A stretch of DNA of 64,000 bases from positions 1 to 64,000 of the forward strand of contig JARGFM010000016.1 in assembly GCA_029210725.1 (NCBI GenBank), given 5' to 3'. The notes beneath the pieces were generated by a model, which saw only the letters and a program-made list of their open reading frames with translations, made no database searches and was not told where the DNA came from. Made by a program: the position numbers and the translations under genes. This DNA is from Bacteroidales bacterium. GTDB taxonomy: Bacteria > Bacteroidota > Bacteroidia > Bacteroidales > GCA-2748055. This document shows, piece after piece, positions 53,541 through 62,051 of this stretch (its first letter is position 1; every line of letters starts with the position of its first letter).

Positions 53541-55355
53541 ATGCATAACTTTAGAGCTGTGCTGTCTGTTTTTATACAAATATGGCTGCTTCTGTTTCCC
53601 TGGCTGTCCATGGAAGGGGCAAGGGATCCGGGGAATGAAATATATATCCGGATCAACCAGGTGGGATACCTGGCCGGGGAGCATAAATCGGCCATCCTGT
53701 TTTCCGCTGGCCCTGTGCGGGAGAATTTTTCCCTGATTCAGGCGAAAACCGGCAGGGAAGTACTTATTTTGAAACCTGAAAGAAGTCTGACAGAAACCTG
53801 GGGGGCATTTGATTACTATTACACCTGCGATTTCAGCCGGGTGACGGAACCCGGGGTCTACCTGCTGGAAGGGAAACGCTCGGGAACCCGCAGCCCGGTT
53901 TTCCGGATCTCCGATCACAGCTATGATCATTTGCAGGAGGATCTGCTGGCATTTATGCGCCAGCAGCGCTGCGGATACAATCCCACCCTGGATATGGTCT
54001 GTCACCAGCACGACGGCCGGTCCTTCTATGGTCCCATGCCCGACTCCAGCTATCTGGATGTGAGCGGGGGATGGCATGATGCAGGAGATATGCTCAAGTA
54101 TCTGATTACAGGATCTTATGCCACGGCCCATATGCTGCTGAGTTACGACTTGTATCCCGACAAGTTTGAGGACCGCTTTAATGCCCTGGGGCAGCCCGGG
54201 GGCAACGGGATCCCCGACCTGCTGGATGAAGCCAGATGGGGATTGGACTGGATTTTCAAGCTGCACCCGGCTCCGGACCAGCTGGTGCACCAGCTGGCCG
54301 ATGACCGGGATCACGTGGGATGGAAGATGCCCGATAAGGACCGCTCCGATTACGGATGGGGACCTGATAGTTACCGTGCTGCATATTTTGCTACCGGAGA
54401 ACCGCAGGGACTGAATCGATATCAGAGTGAGGCCACGGGGGTTTCCAATCTGGCGGGTCGCTGCGCTGCAGCGATGGCCCTGGCAGCAAGAATCTGGGAG
54501 GAAGACCTGGAGGATCCCGTTTTTGCACAAAGATGCCTGGAGGCTGCAAAATCACTTTATAGCCTTGGAAGGAAGAAGGAGGGATTTCAGCAGGGGAACT
54601 CCTATGGGGCGCCTTACCGCTATGGAGAGCAAAGCTGGGCGGATGATATGGAATGGGGTGCTGCCGAGCTCTACAAGACCACCGGAGAAGGAGAATACCT
54701 GGAAGATGCACGAAAGTATGCCCGGATGGCAGGGACAGTTTCATGGATGCCCCTGGACACAGCGGAGCATTACCGCTATTACCCCTTTATCAATATGGGA
54801 CATTTTGCCCTTTTTTATCTGGTGGAAGACTCCTTCAGGGATACTCTTTCCGGATACTACCGGCAGGGGATTGAAAGCTGCCTCCGCAGAGGATCGAAAA
54901 ATCCATACGGGATCGGGATTCCCTTTATATGGTGTTCCAACAACCTGCTTACCAGTCTGATCACTCAAGTGATCCTGTATGAACGAATGACCGGTGATAA
55001 GCGATATGATTCTTTTCTGCTGGAACAGCGCGACTGGCTCTTCGGAAGAAATCCCTGGGGTACCTCCATGTTTACCGGGATTCCGGCGGACGGGGAGTAT
55101 CCCCTGGATATACATACCAGCATTTGGGCCTTAAGGGGTCTGGAAGTACCCGGGGGACTGGTCGACGGACCGGTGTACGGAAGCATATTCCGCTCTTTAA
55201 TCGGGCTGCAGCTGAATGATCCGGATGAATTCGCTGTGTTGCAGAACCCTTATGTGGTTTATCACGATGATATGGGCGACTACTCGACCAATGAACCCAC
55301 CATGGATGGCACCGCCGGTTCCATTCTGATGATGGCCCATTTTGCGGGTCAGTAG
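53541..55355 (+). CDS. GH9 family endoglucanase-like enzyme
   Basis: A 604-residue exported enzyme. A short hydrophobic leader (VLSVFIQIWLLLFPWLS) is followed by a CelD-type Ig-like domain (about 30-115; IRINQVGYLAGEHKSAILF). The GH9 (alpha/alpha)6 barrel (about 130-600) carries the Asp pair in GGWHDAGD (about 180 and 183) and the acid Glu in YSTNEPTMDGTAG (about 585), plus the RNPWGTSMFTG block. GH9 enzymes cut beta-1,4-glucans or related polymers by inversion. No carbohydrate-binding module or T9SS tail is present. It diverges from the GH109 gene with only 60 bp between starts. Confidence 0.93.
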   Translation: MHNFRAVLSVFIQIWLLLFPWLSMEGARDPGNEIYIRINQVGYLAGEHKSAILFSAGPVRENFSLIQAKTGREVLILKPERSLTETWGAFDYYYTCDFSRVTEPGVYLLEGKRSGTRSPVFRISDHSYDHLQEDLLAFMRQQRCGYNPTLDMVCHQHDGRSFYGPMPDSSYLDVSGGWHDAGDMLKYLITGSYATAHMLLSYDLYPDKFEDRFNALGQPGGNGIPDLLDEARWGLDWIFKLHPAPDQLVHQLADDRDHVGWKMPDKDRSDYGWGPDSYRAAYFATGEPQGLNRYQSEATGVSNLAGRCAAAMALAARIWEEDLEDPVFAQRCLEAAKSLYSLGRKKEGFQQGNSYGAPYRYGEQSWADDMEWGAAELYKTTGEGEYLEDARKYARMAGTVSWMPLDTAEHYRYYPFINMGHFALFYLVEDSFRDTLSGYYRQGIESCLRRGSKNPYGIGIPFIWCSNNLLTSLITQVILYERMTGDKRYDSFLLEQRDWLFGRNPWGTSMFTGIPADGEYPLDIHTSIWALRGLEVPGGLVDGPVYGSIFRSLIGLQLNDPDEFAVLQNPYVVYHDDMGDYSTNEPTMDGTAGSILMMAHFAGQ

Positions 55356-55376
55356 CAATTCCCGGGAGATCGGGTG

Positions 55377-55727
55377 TTAGCTGCCTTTTTTTTGCAAGAG
55401 GACCTCGGTGGGCTCCAGGGTGACCAGGCAACCCTTGGGCATCTTCTTCAGCTCCTCTTCAATTTCGGCATAGAAGGCTTTCAGTTTAATGGTCTCATCG
55501 ACCAGTTCGATGACCACCGGCAGTTTTTCGGTAAGCTCCCAGAAGCGGGAAGAGTGAATCTTGCTGCTGGCACCATAGCCCATGATTCCGCGAAAAACCG
55601 TGGCTCCGTTGATCCCTTTTTCTTTTGCTTTCTCAACCAGGTACTGATAGAGTAATTTGGATCCGATCTTATCCGTGGTACTGGCTTTGATCTTCAGCCT
55701 GCTGTATCTGGAATCTTTTTTTGCCAT
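55377..55727 (-). CDS. DUF190 protein (CrcB partner)
   Basis: A 116-residue cytosolic protein that matches DUF190: RLKIKASTTDKIGSKLLYQYL, INGATVFRGIMGYGASSKIH and VVIELVDETIKLKAFYAEIEEELK. The fold is a ferredoxin-like, PII-related small domain that sits beside crcB in many genomes and is assumed to tune fluoride export. It lies 3 bp downstream of crcB, and the two are almost certainly co-translated. The exact biochemical role is not established. Confidence 0.88.
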   Translation of the reverse strand: MAKKDSRYSRLKIKASTTDKIGSKLLYQYLVEKAKEKGINGATVFRGIMGYGASSKIHSSRFWELTEKLPVVIELVDETIKLKAFYAEIEEELKKMPKGCLVTLEPTEVLLQKKGS

Positions 55728-55730
55728 GTT

Positions 55731-56111
55731 TTATCCCATTAACTTGGTGGAAATATATCCCAGGTATACGGCAGCGAATCCCAGGAAGATGCTTAATCCC
55801 GTGTAGAGCAGCATGGGAAGGATCTGACCGTTTTTCAACAGGACCAGATTCTCTCCCGTGAAGGAGGAAAAGGTCGTGAAGCCTCCGCAAAGGCCAACCA
55901 TCAGGAACATCCTCCACTCGACGGTCAGGATGGGACTTTTCTCGGAGATGCCGATCAGGAACCCGATCAGGAAACTCCCCGCTACATTTACGGTAAGTGT
56001 CCCAAGGGGAATAGAAAGCCAATCGATGCGGGTGTTTAGACGGGAAACCAGGTAGCGTGCCACGCTTCCGATAAATCCTCCGGTCCCGATCAGTAAGAGC
56101 TGCTTCAACAT
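55731..56111 (-). CDS. crcB: Fluoride channel CrcB/Fluc
   Basis: A 126-residue inner-membrane protein with four TM helices. It exports fluoride as a dual-topology dimer. Signatures: GGFIGSVARYLVSR, GTLTVNVAGSFLIGFL with the pore Asn, and GLCGGFTTFSSFTGE with the TFSSF box that lines the pore. The length is normal. No fluoride riboswitch is possible in the 15 bp that separate it from the upstream S9 peptidase, so it is probably expressed from a longer S9-crcB-DUF190 transcript. Confidence 0.94.
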   Translation of the reverse strand: MLKQLLLIGTGGFIGSVARYLVSRLNTRIDWLSIPLGTLTVNVAGSFLIGFLIGISEKSPILTVEWRMFLMVGLCGGFTTFSSFTGENLVLLKNGQILPMLLYTGLSIFLGFAAVYLGYISTKLMG

Positions 56112-56126
56112 GGTCTGTTTACGGTT

Positions 56127-58229
56127 TTATTCATAAGCAGGATCTTTCAGCCACCGGTCCAGCCAGCCCTTGAACTCCCTCTGCCAGAGGATGCCGTTCT
56201 GTGGGCTCAGTACCCAGTGGGTTTCAGAAGGGAAGAACAGGAATTTGCTCGGAATCCCCAGCATTTGGGCCGAGTTGAATGCGGCCATGCCCTGGGTATA
56301 AGGGATCCGGTAATCATGCTCTCCATGGATGACCAGGATGGGGGTATCCCAGTTTGCCACAAATTGGTGGGGCGATCCGGCATAGGATTTTTTAGCCACC
56401 GGCTTATCCTTCTCCCAGGGGGCGCCACCCTTCTCCCAGCTGTCAAAGAACATTTCATCGGTGGTCATGTACTCCATTTCCGAGTTGAATACCCCGCAGT
56501 GGGCGATGAATGCCTTGAATCTTTTCTGATGGTTGCCAGCCAGCCAGAAAACCGAGAATCCGCCGAAACTGGCTCCGATAGCGCCCAGTCTCTCTTCATC
56601 CACATAGCTTTCCCTGCTGACTACATCCATGGCCACCAGGAGGTCCTGCATGGCCTGACCGCTGTTATCCTTGCTGATCTGGTCGGTCCATTCCTGCCCG
56701 TGGGTGAGCACTCCCCTGCGGTTAGGGGCCACAACGATATAGCCGTTGGAGGCCATCTGGCTGAAATTCCAGCGGTAGCTCCAGAACTGGCTCAGCGGTG
56801 ACTGGGGGCCACCCTCGCAGTATAGCAGGGTGGGGTATTTTTTATTCTTGTCGAAATGGGGCGGGTAGATCACCCAGGTAAGCATTTCCAGGTTGTCGGT
56901 GGTGGTGATCCAGCGCTTTTCCACGGTGGGCATGGTCAGCTGATCCAGCAGATGCTTGTTCTCAAAGCTTAGCTCCCTGGCTTCACCGCTGGTGGGATGA
57001 ACGCTGTAGATTTCCTGGGGTCTGGTCATATCCACCCTGGTGGCGATCAGTTGCTCCCCTGCCACCGCCACGGAATAGTAGTCGTGGTCGCCCGAGGTGA
57101 TGGGAGCGATTTCCATGCTGGGCACATGCATTCTGAACAGCTGGAAGGTCGACTGTACGCCTGCTACAAACAGCAGTGTTTCCCCGTCATCTTCCCAGAC
57201 GGGACCTGAGGGACTGTGGTCAAAGTTTTTAGTCAGGTAGCGTTTTTGTCCGCTCTCCAGGTCCATCTCAAACAGGCGGTCCTTGTCTGCTTCAAATCCG
57301 GCCCGCTCCATGCTGAGCCAGTAGATTTTTTTCCCATCCGGAGAGAAAAAGGGCGCCTTGTCGTATCCGGGCATTCCCAGGGTCAGGTTCCTGGTATTCC
57401 AGCTTTCCAGCTCGTAAAGGTAGATCTCCGAGTTGGTGCTGAAGCTGTATTCCCTGCCGCTTAACTTTTTGCAGGTATAGGCAATGCTCTTCCCGTCCGG
57501 GCTCCAGGCAATTTCCTCCATGCCCCCAAAGGGCATCAGCGGAGAATCGAAGGGTTCTCCCGGCATGATATCCTTCTCCGCACTGATCTTCTCCCCATCG
57601 AAGTCTGCAACGAAAATATGACTGTAGGAACCATCTTCCCATACATCCCAGTGGCGGTACATCAGGTCGTTTATGATCCGGCCGTCTGCCTTTGGCAGAT
57701 CCGGATAAGTATCCTTGGTGGTGGGATCAATCTTCACGTCTTTGGTAAGCAATACCCGGGTTCCATCGGGCGAAAAAATAAGGCTGTTAAATCCGCCTTC
57801 CACTTCCGATATCTGCTTTTTCCCGCTTCCGTCCCCATTCATTATCCAGGCCTGAACCTCTCCCGAAGCGCCGGATAAATAGACGATCCGGCTGCCGTCG
57901 GGGTGCCAGACGGCATTAAATTCATTCTGAGGTGTTTCGCTTAACTGTACCTTCCCCGATCCATCCCTGTTCATCACAAACAGCTCCCGGTTGCTTCGAT
58001 TCTGCTCCATGCTGTAATAACTGACCCCGTACAGGATCTTCTCTCCATCGGGAGATACCTGCACATCGCTCAGCCGGCCGAAGGACCAGAGCACTTCGGG
58101 GCTCATAATATCAGAGCTGAGGCTTAGCTGGTTTTTAGTAATCAGGGGAGATTCGGTTTCCTGTGTTACCTGGACCTGGCAGGCGCCAAGTAAGCCGAGA
58201 ACAGATAGAATAAGAACAGATCTTTTCAT
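56127..58229 (-). CDS. S9 family peptidase lipoprotein
   Basis: A 700-residue lipoprotein (signal ending LLGAC). The N-terminal beta-propeller (about 40-420) has WD-like/PD40 blades (VSPDGEKILYG, HPDGSRIVYLSG, FSPDGTRVLLT). The C-terminal alpha/beta-hydrolase has nucleophile Ser in GASFGGFSVFW (about residue 554), Asp in VIHGEHDYRIP and His in SETHWVL. It is of the dipeptidyl- or oligopeptidyl-peptidase type and would process oligopeptides in the periplasm. It is the first gene of a possible operon with crcB and DUF190, a combination without an evident shared function. Confidence 0.92.
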   Translation of the reverse strand: MKRSVLILSVLGLLGACQVQVTQETESPLITKNQLSLSSDIMSPEVLWSFGRLSDVQVSPDGEKILYGVSYYSMEQNRSNRELFVMNRDGSGKVQLSETPQNEFNAVWHPDGSRIVYLSGASGEVQAWIMNGDGSGKKQISEVEGGFNSLIFSPDGTRVLLTKDVKIDPTTKDTYPDLPKADGRIINDLMYRHWDVWEDGSYSHIFVADFDGEKISAEKDIMPGEPFDSPLMPFGGMEEIAWSPDGKSIAYTCKKLSGREYSFSTNSEIYLYELESWNTRNLTLGMPGYDKAPFFSPDGKKIYWLSMERAGFEADKDRLFEMDLESGQKRYLTKNFDHSPSGPVWEDDGETLLFVAGVQSTFQLFRMHVPSMEIAPITSGDHDYYSVAVAGEQLIATRVDMTRPQEIYSVHPTSGEARELSFENKHLLDQLTMPTVEKRWITTTDNLEMLTWVIYPPHFDKNKKYPTLLYCEGGPQSPLSQFWSYRWNFSQMASNGYIVVAPNRRGVLTHGQEWTDQISKDNSGQAMQDLLVAMDVVSRESYVDEERLGAIGASFGGFSVFWLAGNHQKRFKAFIAHCGVFNSEMEYMTTDEMFFDSWEKGGAPWEKDKPVAKKSYAGSPHQFVANWDTPILVIHGEHDYRIPYTQGMAAFNSAQMLGIPSKFLFFPSETHWVLSPQNGILWQREFKGWLDRWLKDPAYE

Positions 58230-58301
58230 GATTTTTTAGAGTTTATCGACGGATAAATGTAGGAAGAATTGAGCGGAGTATACGGCATTGATAGCAGCAA
58301 A

Positions 58302-59384
58302 TCAACGGGATCTGATCATGTCCTTGAACAGGTCGGCCTTTGCCGGTTCACTAATCAAACGTTCCCACGACCAGATAATCACTCCTGAGGAGGGTGGTTG
58401 CAGCGCTGCTTCCACCGTCTCCCGGAATTCCTCCAGGTCAAATCTGGTTTCCAGGTAGGCCTGACCCACCTGAATGCTGGGCAGTACCGTTCCACCCGTT
58501 TGCATAAATACCTCCTCCACCATGTGATGAACCCAGGACGGCGGCTGCCTGAGCATATGGGCATAGGTCATGGGGGAGAGGAAATCGGCAAATTCTGAGA
58601 GGGCGGAAATGTCCTGTCCGGCCACTCTTTTAATCGCCTCATTGAAATCATCCTTTGCCCACGGAACCAGGTGGATATTAACCAGGATGCCGGGTTTTTC
58701 CTCCCTGGCCGCCCGGACAATCTCTGCGGCCATGCTGGTGATCAACCGGCAGCGCCAACCGGTCCATTCTTCTTCATGATTGTCCAGGATCCAGTCTGCT
58801 TTTGCAGGGAGGTCGCTTAATTCTTCCGGAATGTGAATTCCGGTTTCGGTCTGGAAGTCTGTCAGGCAGACAGAATCAAAGCAGGAAAGGGGGAATGATT
58901 CCGGATCCCGGCCAGGATAGACTTTTTCCCAGTATACAAAGTGTCGGATAAAATCGATACTGATCCCGTCTGGCTGATATGCACGGACGATCTGCCGGGC
59001 ATGCTCCACCACCTCCCGGCGGTAATCCTTCCTGGAGGGACAGACAAACTCCACCCACTCATCGGCGGCCGGTTCTCCATAGCGGGTGATGGCTGAAATA
59101 TCCGGTGTTCTGGCAATGGCCTCCGGATTATGAAATACCGGAAATATAAGGAAGGTGGAAATCTGATGCTCCCTGGCCGCGTCCATAAACGCTCTGTCCG
59201 AGATAAGCTTTTCGCTGCAGAATCCGGTATTGATGCCCATATCTTTCCATTGCCGGAACAGTTCCTCACAGGGACCTTCGTGTTCATAGATCTTAACGCC
59301 GATAAGGGCAGGGTCGGCTTTGTGGGAACAGCCTGGTGCCAGAAACCGGAGAACAAACAGGAAGGCAAGGAGATATTTTATCAT
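58302..59384 (-). CDS. Putative TIM-barrel glycosidase lipoprotein
   Basis: A 360-residue lipoprotein (signal ending FLAPGC). The sequence alternates strands and helices as in a TIM barrel: ALIGVKIYEHEG, QISTFLIFPVFHN, YQPDGISIDFIRHFVYW, GILVNIHLVPW, ADFLSPMTYAHML and SSGVIIWSWERL. The GISIDF and SPMTYAHML strands recall hydrolase-like (GHL/DUF4015-type) proteins, where an Asp on the fourth strand is catalytic. I cannot assign a GH family or substrate. It diverges from the SDR gene (45 bp between starts). Confidence 0.65.
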   Translation of the reverse strand: MIKYLLAFLFVLRFLAPGCSHKADPALIGVKIYEHEGPCEELFRQWKDMGINTGFCSEKLISDRAFMDAAREHQISTFLIFPVFHNPEAIARTPDISAITRYGEPAADEWVEFVCPSRKDYRREVVEHARQIVRAYQPDGISIDFIRHFVYWEKVYPGRDPESFPLSCFDSVCLTDFQTETGIHIPEELSDLPAKADWILDNHEEEWTGWRCRLITSMAAEIVRAAREEKPGILVNIHLVPWAKDDFNEAIKRVAGQDISALSEFADFLSPMTYAHMLRQPPSWVHHMVEEVFMQTGGTVLPSIQVGQAYLETRFDLEEFRETVEAALQPPSSGVIIWSWERLISEPAKADLFKDMIRSR

Positions 59385-59429
59385 TGTCGCTATATTGCAG
59401 TCTTTAAATATAGTGCTTAACTTTTATAT

Positions 59430-60233
59430 ATGATGATCCGGAAACAGGCTTTAATCACGGGAGCTGCATCGGGACTCGGGCTGGAGTTCTGCAGACTGCT
59501 GGCAGCAGAGTCATATGCCCTGGTCATGGTGGATAAGGATGGCGGGCGACTTGAGCATGCAGCTCAATCCATTCGGGAGAGTCATGGTGCGGAAACCAGG
59601 GCCGTCGTATTGGACCTGGGCGAATACCGGGCTGCTGAGCGGCTCTTCGGGATGGTGGATCAGCTGGAATTTGATGTTTTGATCAATAGTGCCGGATTCG
59701 GGCTTTTTGGTTTTTTTGCGGAGACCGACTGGTCGGTGGAGGAGAGCATGCTGCAATTGCATATCCTGAATCTGACCCACCTGACCAAACTGATCGTTCA
59801 GAAAATGATCGCCAGGGGTTCGGGCAGGATTATGAATATCTCTTCCCTGGCAGCCTTCCAGCCGGGCCCGTTGATGAATATTTATTATGCTTCCAAGTCC
59901 TATATCCATTTTTTTTCCGAGGCGCTGGCCAACGAAGTGAAAGGTACCGGGGTTAGCGTGACGGTTCTTTTGCCCGGACTGTTTAACACAAATTTTGCCA
60001 GCACGGCCGCCAGGGTTTCCGGTTCACCGGAGAAAAAAGAGAAAATCGTAACCACCACCGTTGACCAGGTGGCCCGTGCAGCACTGAGAGGGATGATGAA
60101 AGGAAGGATCCGGGTAATTCCCGGGTTTTCAAATAAACTCCTGGCCCTGGCTCCCCGGATTCTGCCTCGGAACCTGATGCTGGTGGCGCTTCGGAAGATC
60201 CAGGAGGGCATCAGGAAAAAGGAGGCTGTATAG
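59430..60233 (+). CDS. Short-chain dehydrogenase/reductase
   Basis: A 267-residue SDR with cofactor motif LITGAASGLGLEF, NSAGFGLFG, catalytic Ser in MNISSLAAF and the YxxxK pair in YYASKSYIHFF. After Lys the chain reads ALANEVKGTGVSVTVLLPG, as in the KRD/DltE-like group that uses lipids, ketones or steroids as substrates. A basic amphipathic C-terminus (RILPRNLMLVALRKIQEG) may associate with membranes. The gene stands alone; substrate unknown. Confidence 0.88.
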   Translation: MMIRKQALITGAASGLGLEFCRLLAAESYALVMVDKDGGRLEHAAQSIRESHGAETRAVVLDLGEYRAAERLFGMVDQLEFDVLINSAGFGLFGFFAETDWSVEESMLQLHILNLTHLTKLIVQKMIARGSGRIMNISSLAAFQPGPLMNIYYASKSYIHFFSEALANEVKGTGVSVTVLLPGLFNTNFASTAARVSGSPEKKEKIVTTTVDQVARAALRGMMKGRIRVIPGFSNKLLALAPRILPRNLMLVALRKIQEGIRKKEAV

Positions 60234-60326
60234 CTTTCCTGTTTCGGTTTAGCCGGCCTGAGCATCCAACCCCGGGCGCAGACAGCACAATTAACTTTTT
60301 TAACATCTTTATGGTATGGCCCGGAT

Positions 60327-60358
60327 ATTGATATTTGGCTCCGGTTCAGCTATCTTTG
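60327..60358 (+). promoter_or_regulatory. Candidate Bacteroidota-type promoter
   Basis: TATCTTTG at 60351-60358 matches the -7 element TAnnTTTG perfectly, with ATTG (3 of 4 for TTTG) 20 bp upstream at 60327-60330. The next gene starts at 60410. Confidence 0.4.
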
Positions 60359-60409
60359 AAACCAGGGTGTTCCTGAAGCTTATATTATAAATCCATAAAA
60401 TGACAGATC

Positions 60410-61177
60410 ATGAACAGAAACTATTTATTAAGAGGATGGGTGCTTTTCTTCCTTTTCGCCATACTTGTTACTGGATGTAACAAAGATGAGGAGGAACTGC
60501 CTCCCGATTTTGCAGAGCTCTCCTTTGATGACCAGGCGGTCCTTGACCGCTTGCCGGATGGCTTGCTGAATTCGACGGATCCAAAGGCACAGGAGTGTGT
60601 GGAGATGATCGAAGAGGCCCTGGACATGTCGGCTTTTCAGTCCAATCTGCTGGTGCCCGACAATGCTCAGCGTTCGTCAAAGAAGGCATCCGGGGAAACC
60701 TGGTACTGGACCTTCTCCTATATGGGAGGGACCTGGACCTTTTACTGGACCTTTGATGAAGACAATTCGATGCGCTACTGGACCATGGAGATCCAGTTTG
60801 GAGATGGGCCGAGGTACGACTATATCACCGCCTGGGAGAACAAAGACGGAACCGGCGGTGAGGTGGTGTACAGTTTCAACTGGGTACAGATCTATGACCA
60901 GGAGCAAAGCGATTATGTGGACCTTCACTGGACCTATAGCTGGAATCTGGATTCCATGGGTAATTACTACTTCACCTGGAGCTATGATTCGGATGGCATC
61001 GAATATGACTACTACATGAATTACAGTATTGTGATTAATGCGGATGGTTCGGGTGAGCTCGATTACTACTTTCTGGATGAGCTCTATTACCATATGGAAT
61101 GGGATGCAGCAGGAAATGGTTCCTGGCATTATTATTTCGGGGGACTCGACGAGACGGGGTCCTGGACCGCGGGATAG
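60410..61177 (+). CDS. Trp/Tyr-rich lipoprotein of unknown function
   Basis: A 255-residue lipoprotein (signal ending LVTGC at about residue 23). After an acidic, helical segment (30-85) the chain becomes strikingly aromatic: WYWTFSYMGGTWTFYWTF, WTYSWNLDSMGNYYFTWSY and WHYYFGGLDETGSW. Strand-turn repeats of about 20 residues are visible, each with W-x-F/Y-x-W or Y-x-F patterns. This fits an antiparallel beta structure with exposed aromatic rows, such as a glycan-binding or lipid-touching sheet. I do not recognise a family. A candidate promoter precedes it, and an 8-TM protein follows 51 bp later. Confidence 0.7.
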   Translation: MNRNYLLRGWVLFFLFAILVTGCNKDEEELPPDFAELSFDDQAVLDRLPDGLLNSTDPKAQECVEMIEEALDMSAFQSNLLVPDNAQRSSKKASGETWYWTFSYMGGTWTFYWTFDEDNSMRYWTMEIQFGDGPRYDYITAWENKDGTGGEVVYSFNWVQIYDQEQSDYVDLHWTYSWNLDSMGNYYFTWSYDSDGIEYDYYMNYSIVINADGSGELDYYFLDELYYHMEWDAAGNGSWHYYFGGLDETGSWTAG

Positions 61178-61228
61178 GATTCAGGGGCAGCTGCTGAGAA
61201 TCTTGGGGATTTTTACTAATTTAATTTC

Positions 61229-62041
61229 ATGAAAAATATAAAGATCCTCAGGATTCTCACGATCCTGCTTGCCATTTCTTTGTCTGTGGTTTCCATTGCC
61301 GGTGGCTTTTTTCCAGGGACTTATGCCCGCGACAACCCCTCTCTGGGGGCCCAGGGGGCCGGGCAGGACCTGGTGGACCTGTTCCTGGGTGTCCCGCTTC
61401 TCCTGATCTCCTTTTATTACACTGCCAGGGGGAGCCGGGCTGCTGCTCTGATTTACGGGGGTACCCTGTTTTATATCATGTACTCCTTTGTAATCTATTG
61501 TTTTGGTTTTCATTTCAATCGCTTCTTCCTCCTTTATTGCCTGACACTCTCCCTGTCCCTCTATGCCTTTATCCTGTTTTTTTCTGAGCTGAGACAACAA
61601 AAGGTGGAGAGGTGGTTTGAAGGAGCGCCGGTCCGGCTTGTATCGATCTACCTGATTGTTGTGGCACTCATTTTTTATGTGTTATGGCTGAAATCCATCA
61701 TCCCTGCCATTATCCAAAACCAGGTTCCGGGGGATGTGTCGGATTATGGCCTGCTGGTGAATCCGGTGCATGTGATCGACCTCGTATTTGCCCTGCCGGG
61801 CTTGATTATCGGGGCGGTGCTGATCAGAATTGAACGCGGATCAGGTTATATCATTGCCTCCATCGCCCTGGTATTTATGGTGCTGCTGACCCTGGCCCTG
61901 GCAGCCATGGTCCTGTTGCTGATGGTCCGGGGAATCCAGGAGGACTTCACCATTTCCCTTGTCTTTGGGGTCTTAACGCTCACCAGTATTAGTTTCTTAC
62001 TGCTCTTGTTCAGAAGCTTGAAAGCAAAGGGAACTGTCTAA
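61229..62041 (+). CDS. Eight-TM membrane protein of unknown function
   Basis: A 270-residue inner-membrane protein with about eight hydrophobic helices (e.g. ILRILTILLAISLSVVSIAGG, LVDLFLGVPLLLISFYYTA, YIIASIALVFMVLLTLALA). The connecting loops are short, and one conserved-looking loop GTYARDNPSLGAQGAGQDLV follows TM1. I do not recognise a family. It starts 51 bp after the aromatic lipoprotein and ends 10 bp before a GH2 gene, so an operon of lipoprotein, membrane protein and GH2 is plausible. Confidence 0.75.
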   Translation: MKNIKILRILTILLAISLSVVSIAGGFFPGTYARDNPSLGAQGAGQDLVDLFLGVPLLLISFYYTARGSRAAALIYGGTLFYIMYSFVIYCFGFHFNRFFLLYCLTLSLSLYAFILFFSELRQQKVERWFEGAPVRLVSIYLIVVALIFYVLWLKSIIPAIIQNQVPGDVSDYGLLVNPVHVIDLVFALPGLIIGAVLIRIERGSGYIIASIALVFMVLLTLALAAMVLLLMVRGIQEDFTISLVFGVLTLTSISFLLLLFRSLKAKGTV

Positions 62042-62051
62042 TTCCGTTCAT

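Noticed and set aside
53529-54530. 333-codon open frame on the - strand
   Set aside because: Antisense to the GH9 gene; a by-product of codon usage.
56112-56126. Fluoride riboswitch before crcB
   Set aside because: Only 15 bp separate crcB from the upstream gene, too short for the aptamer.
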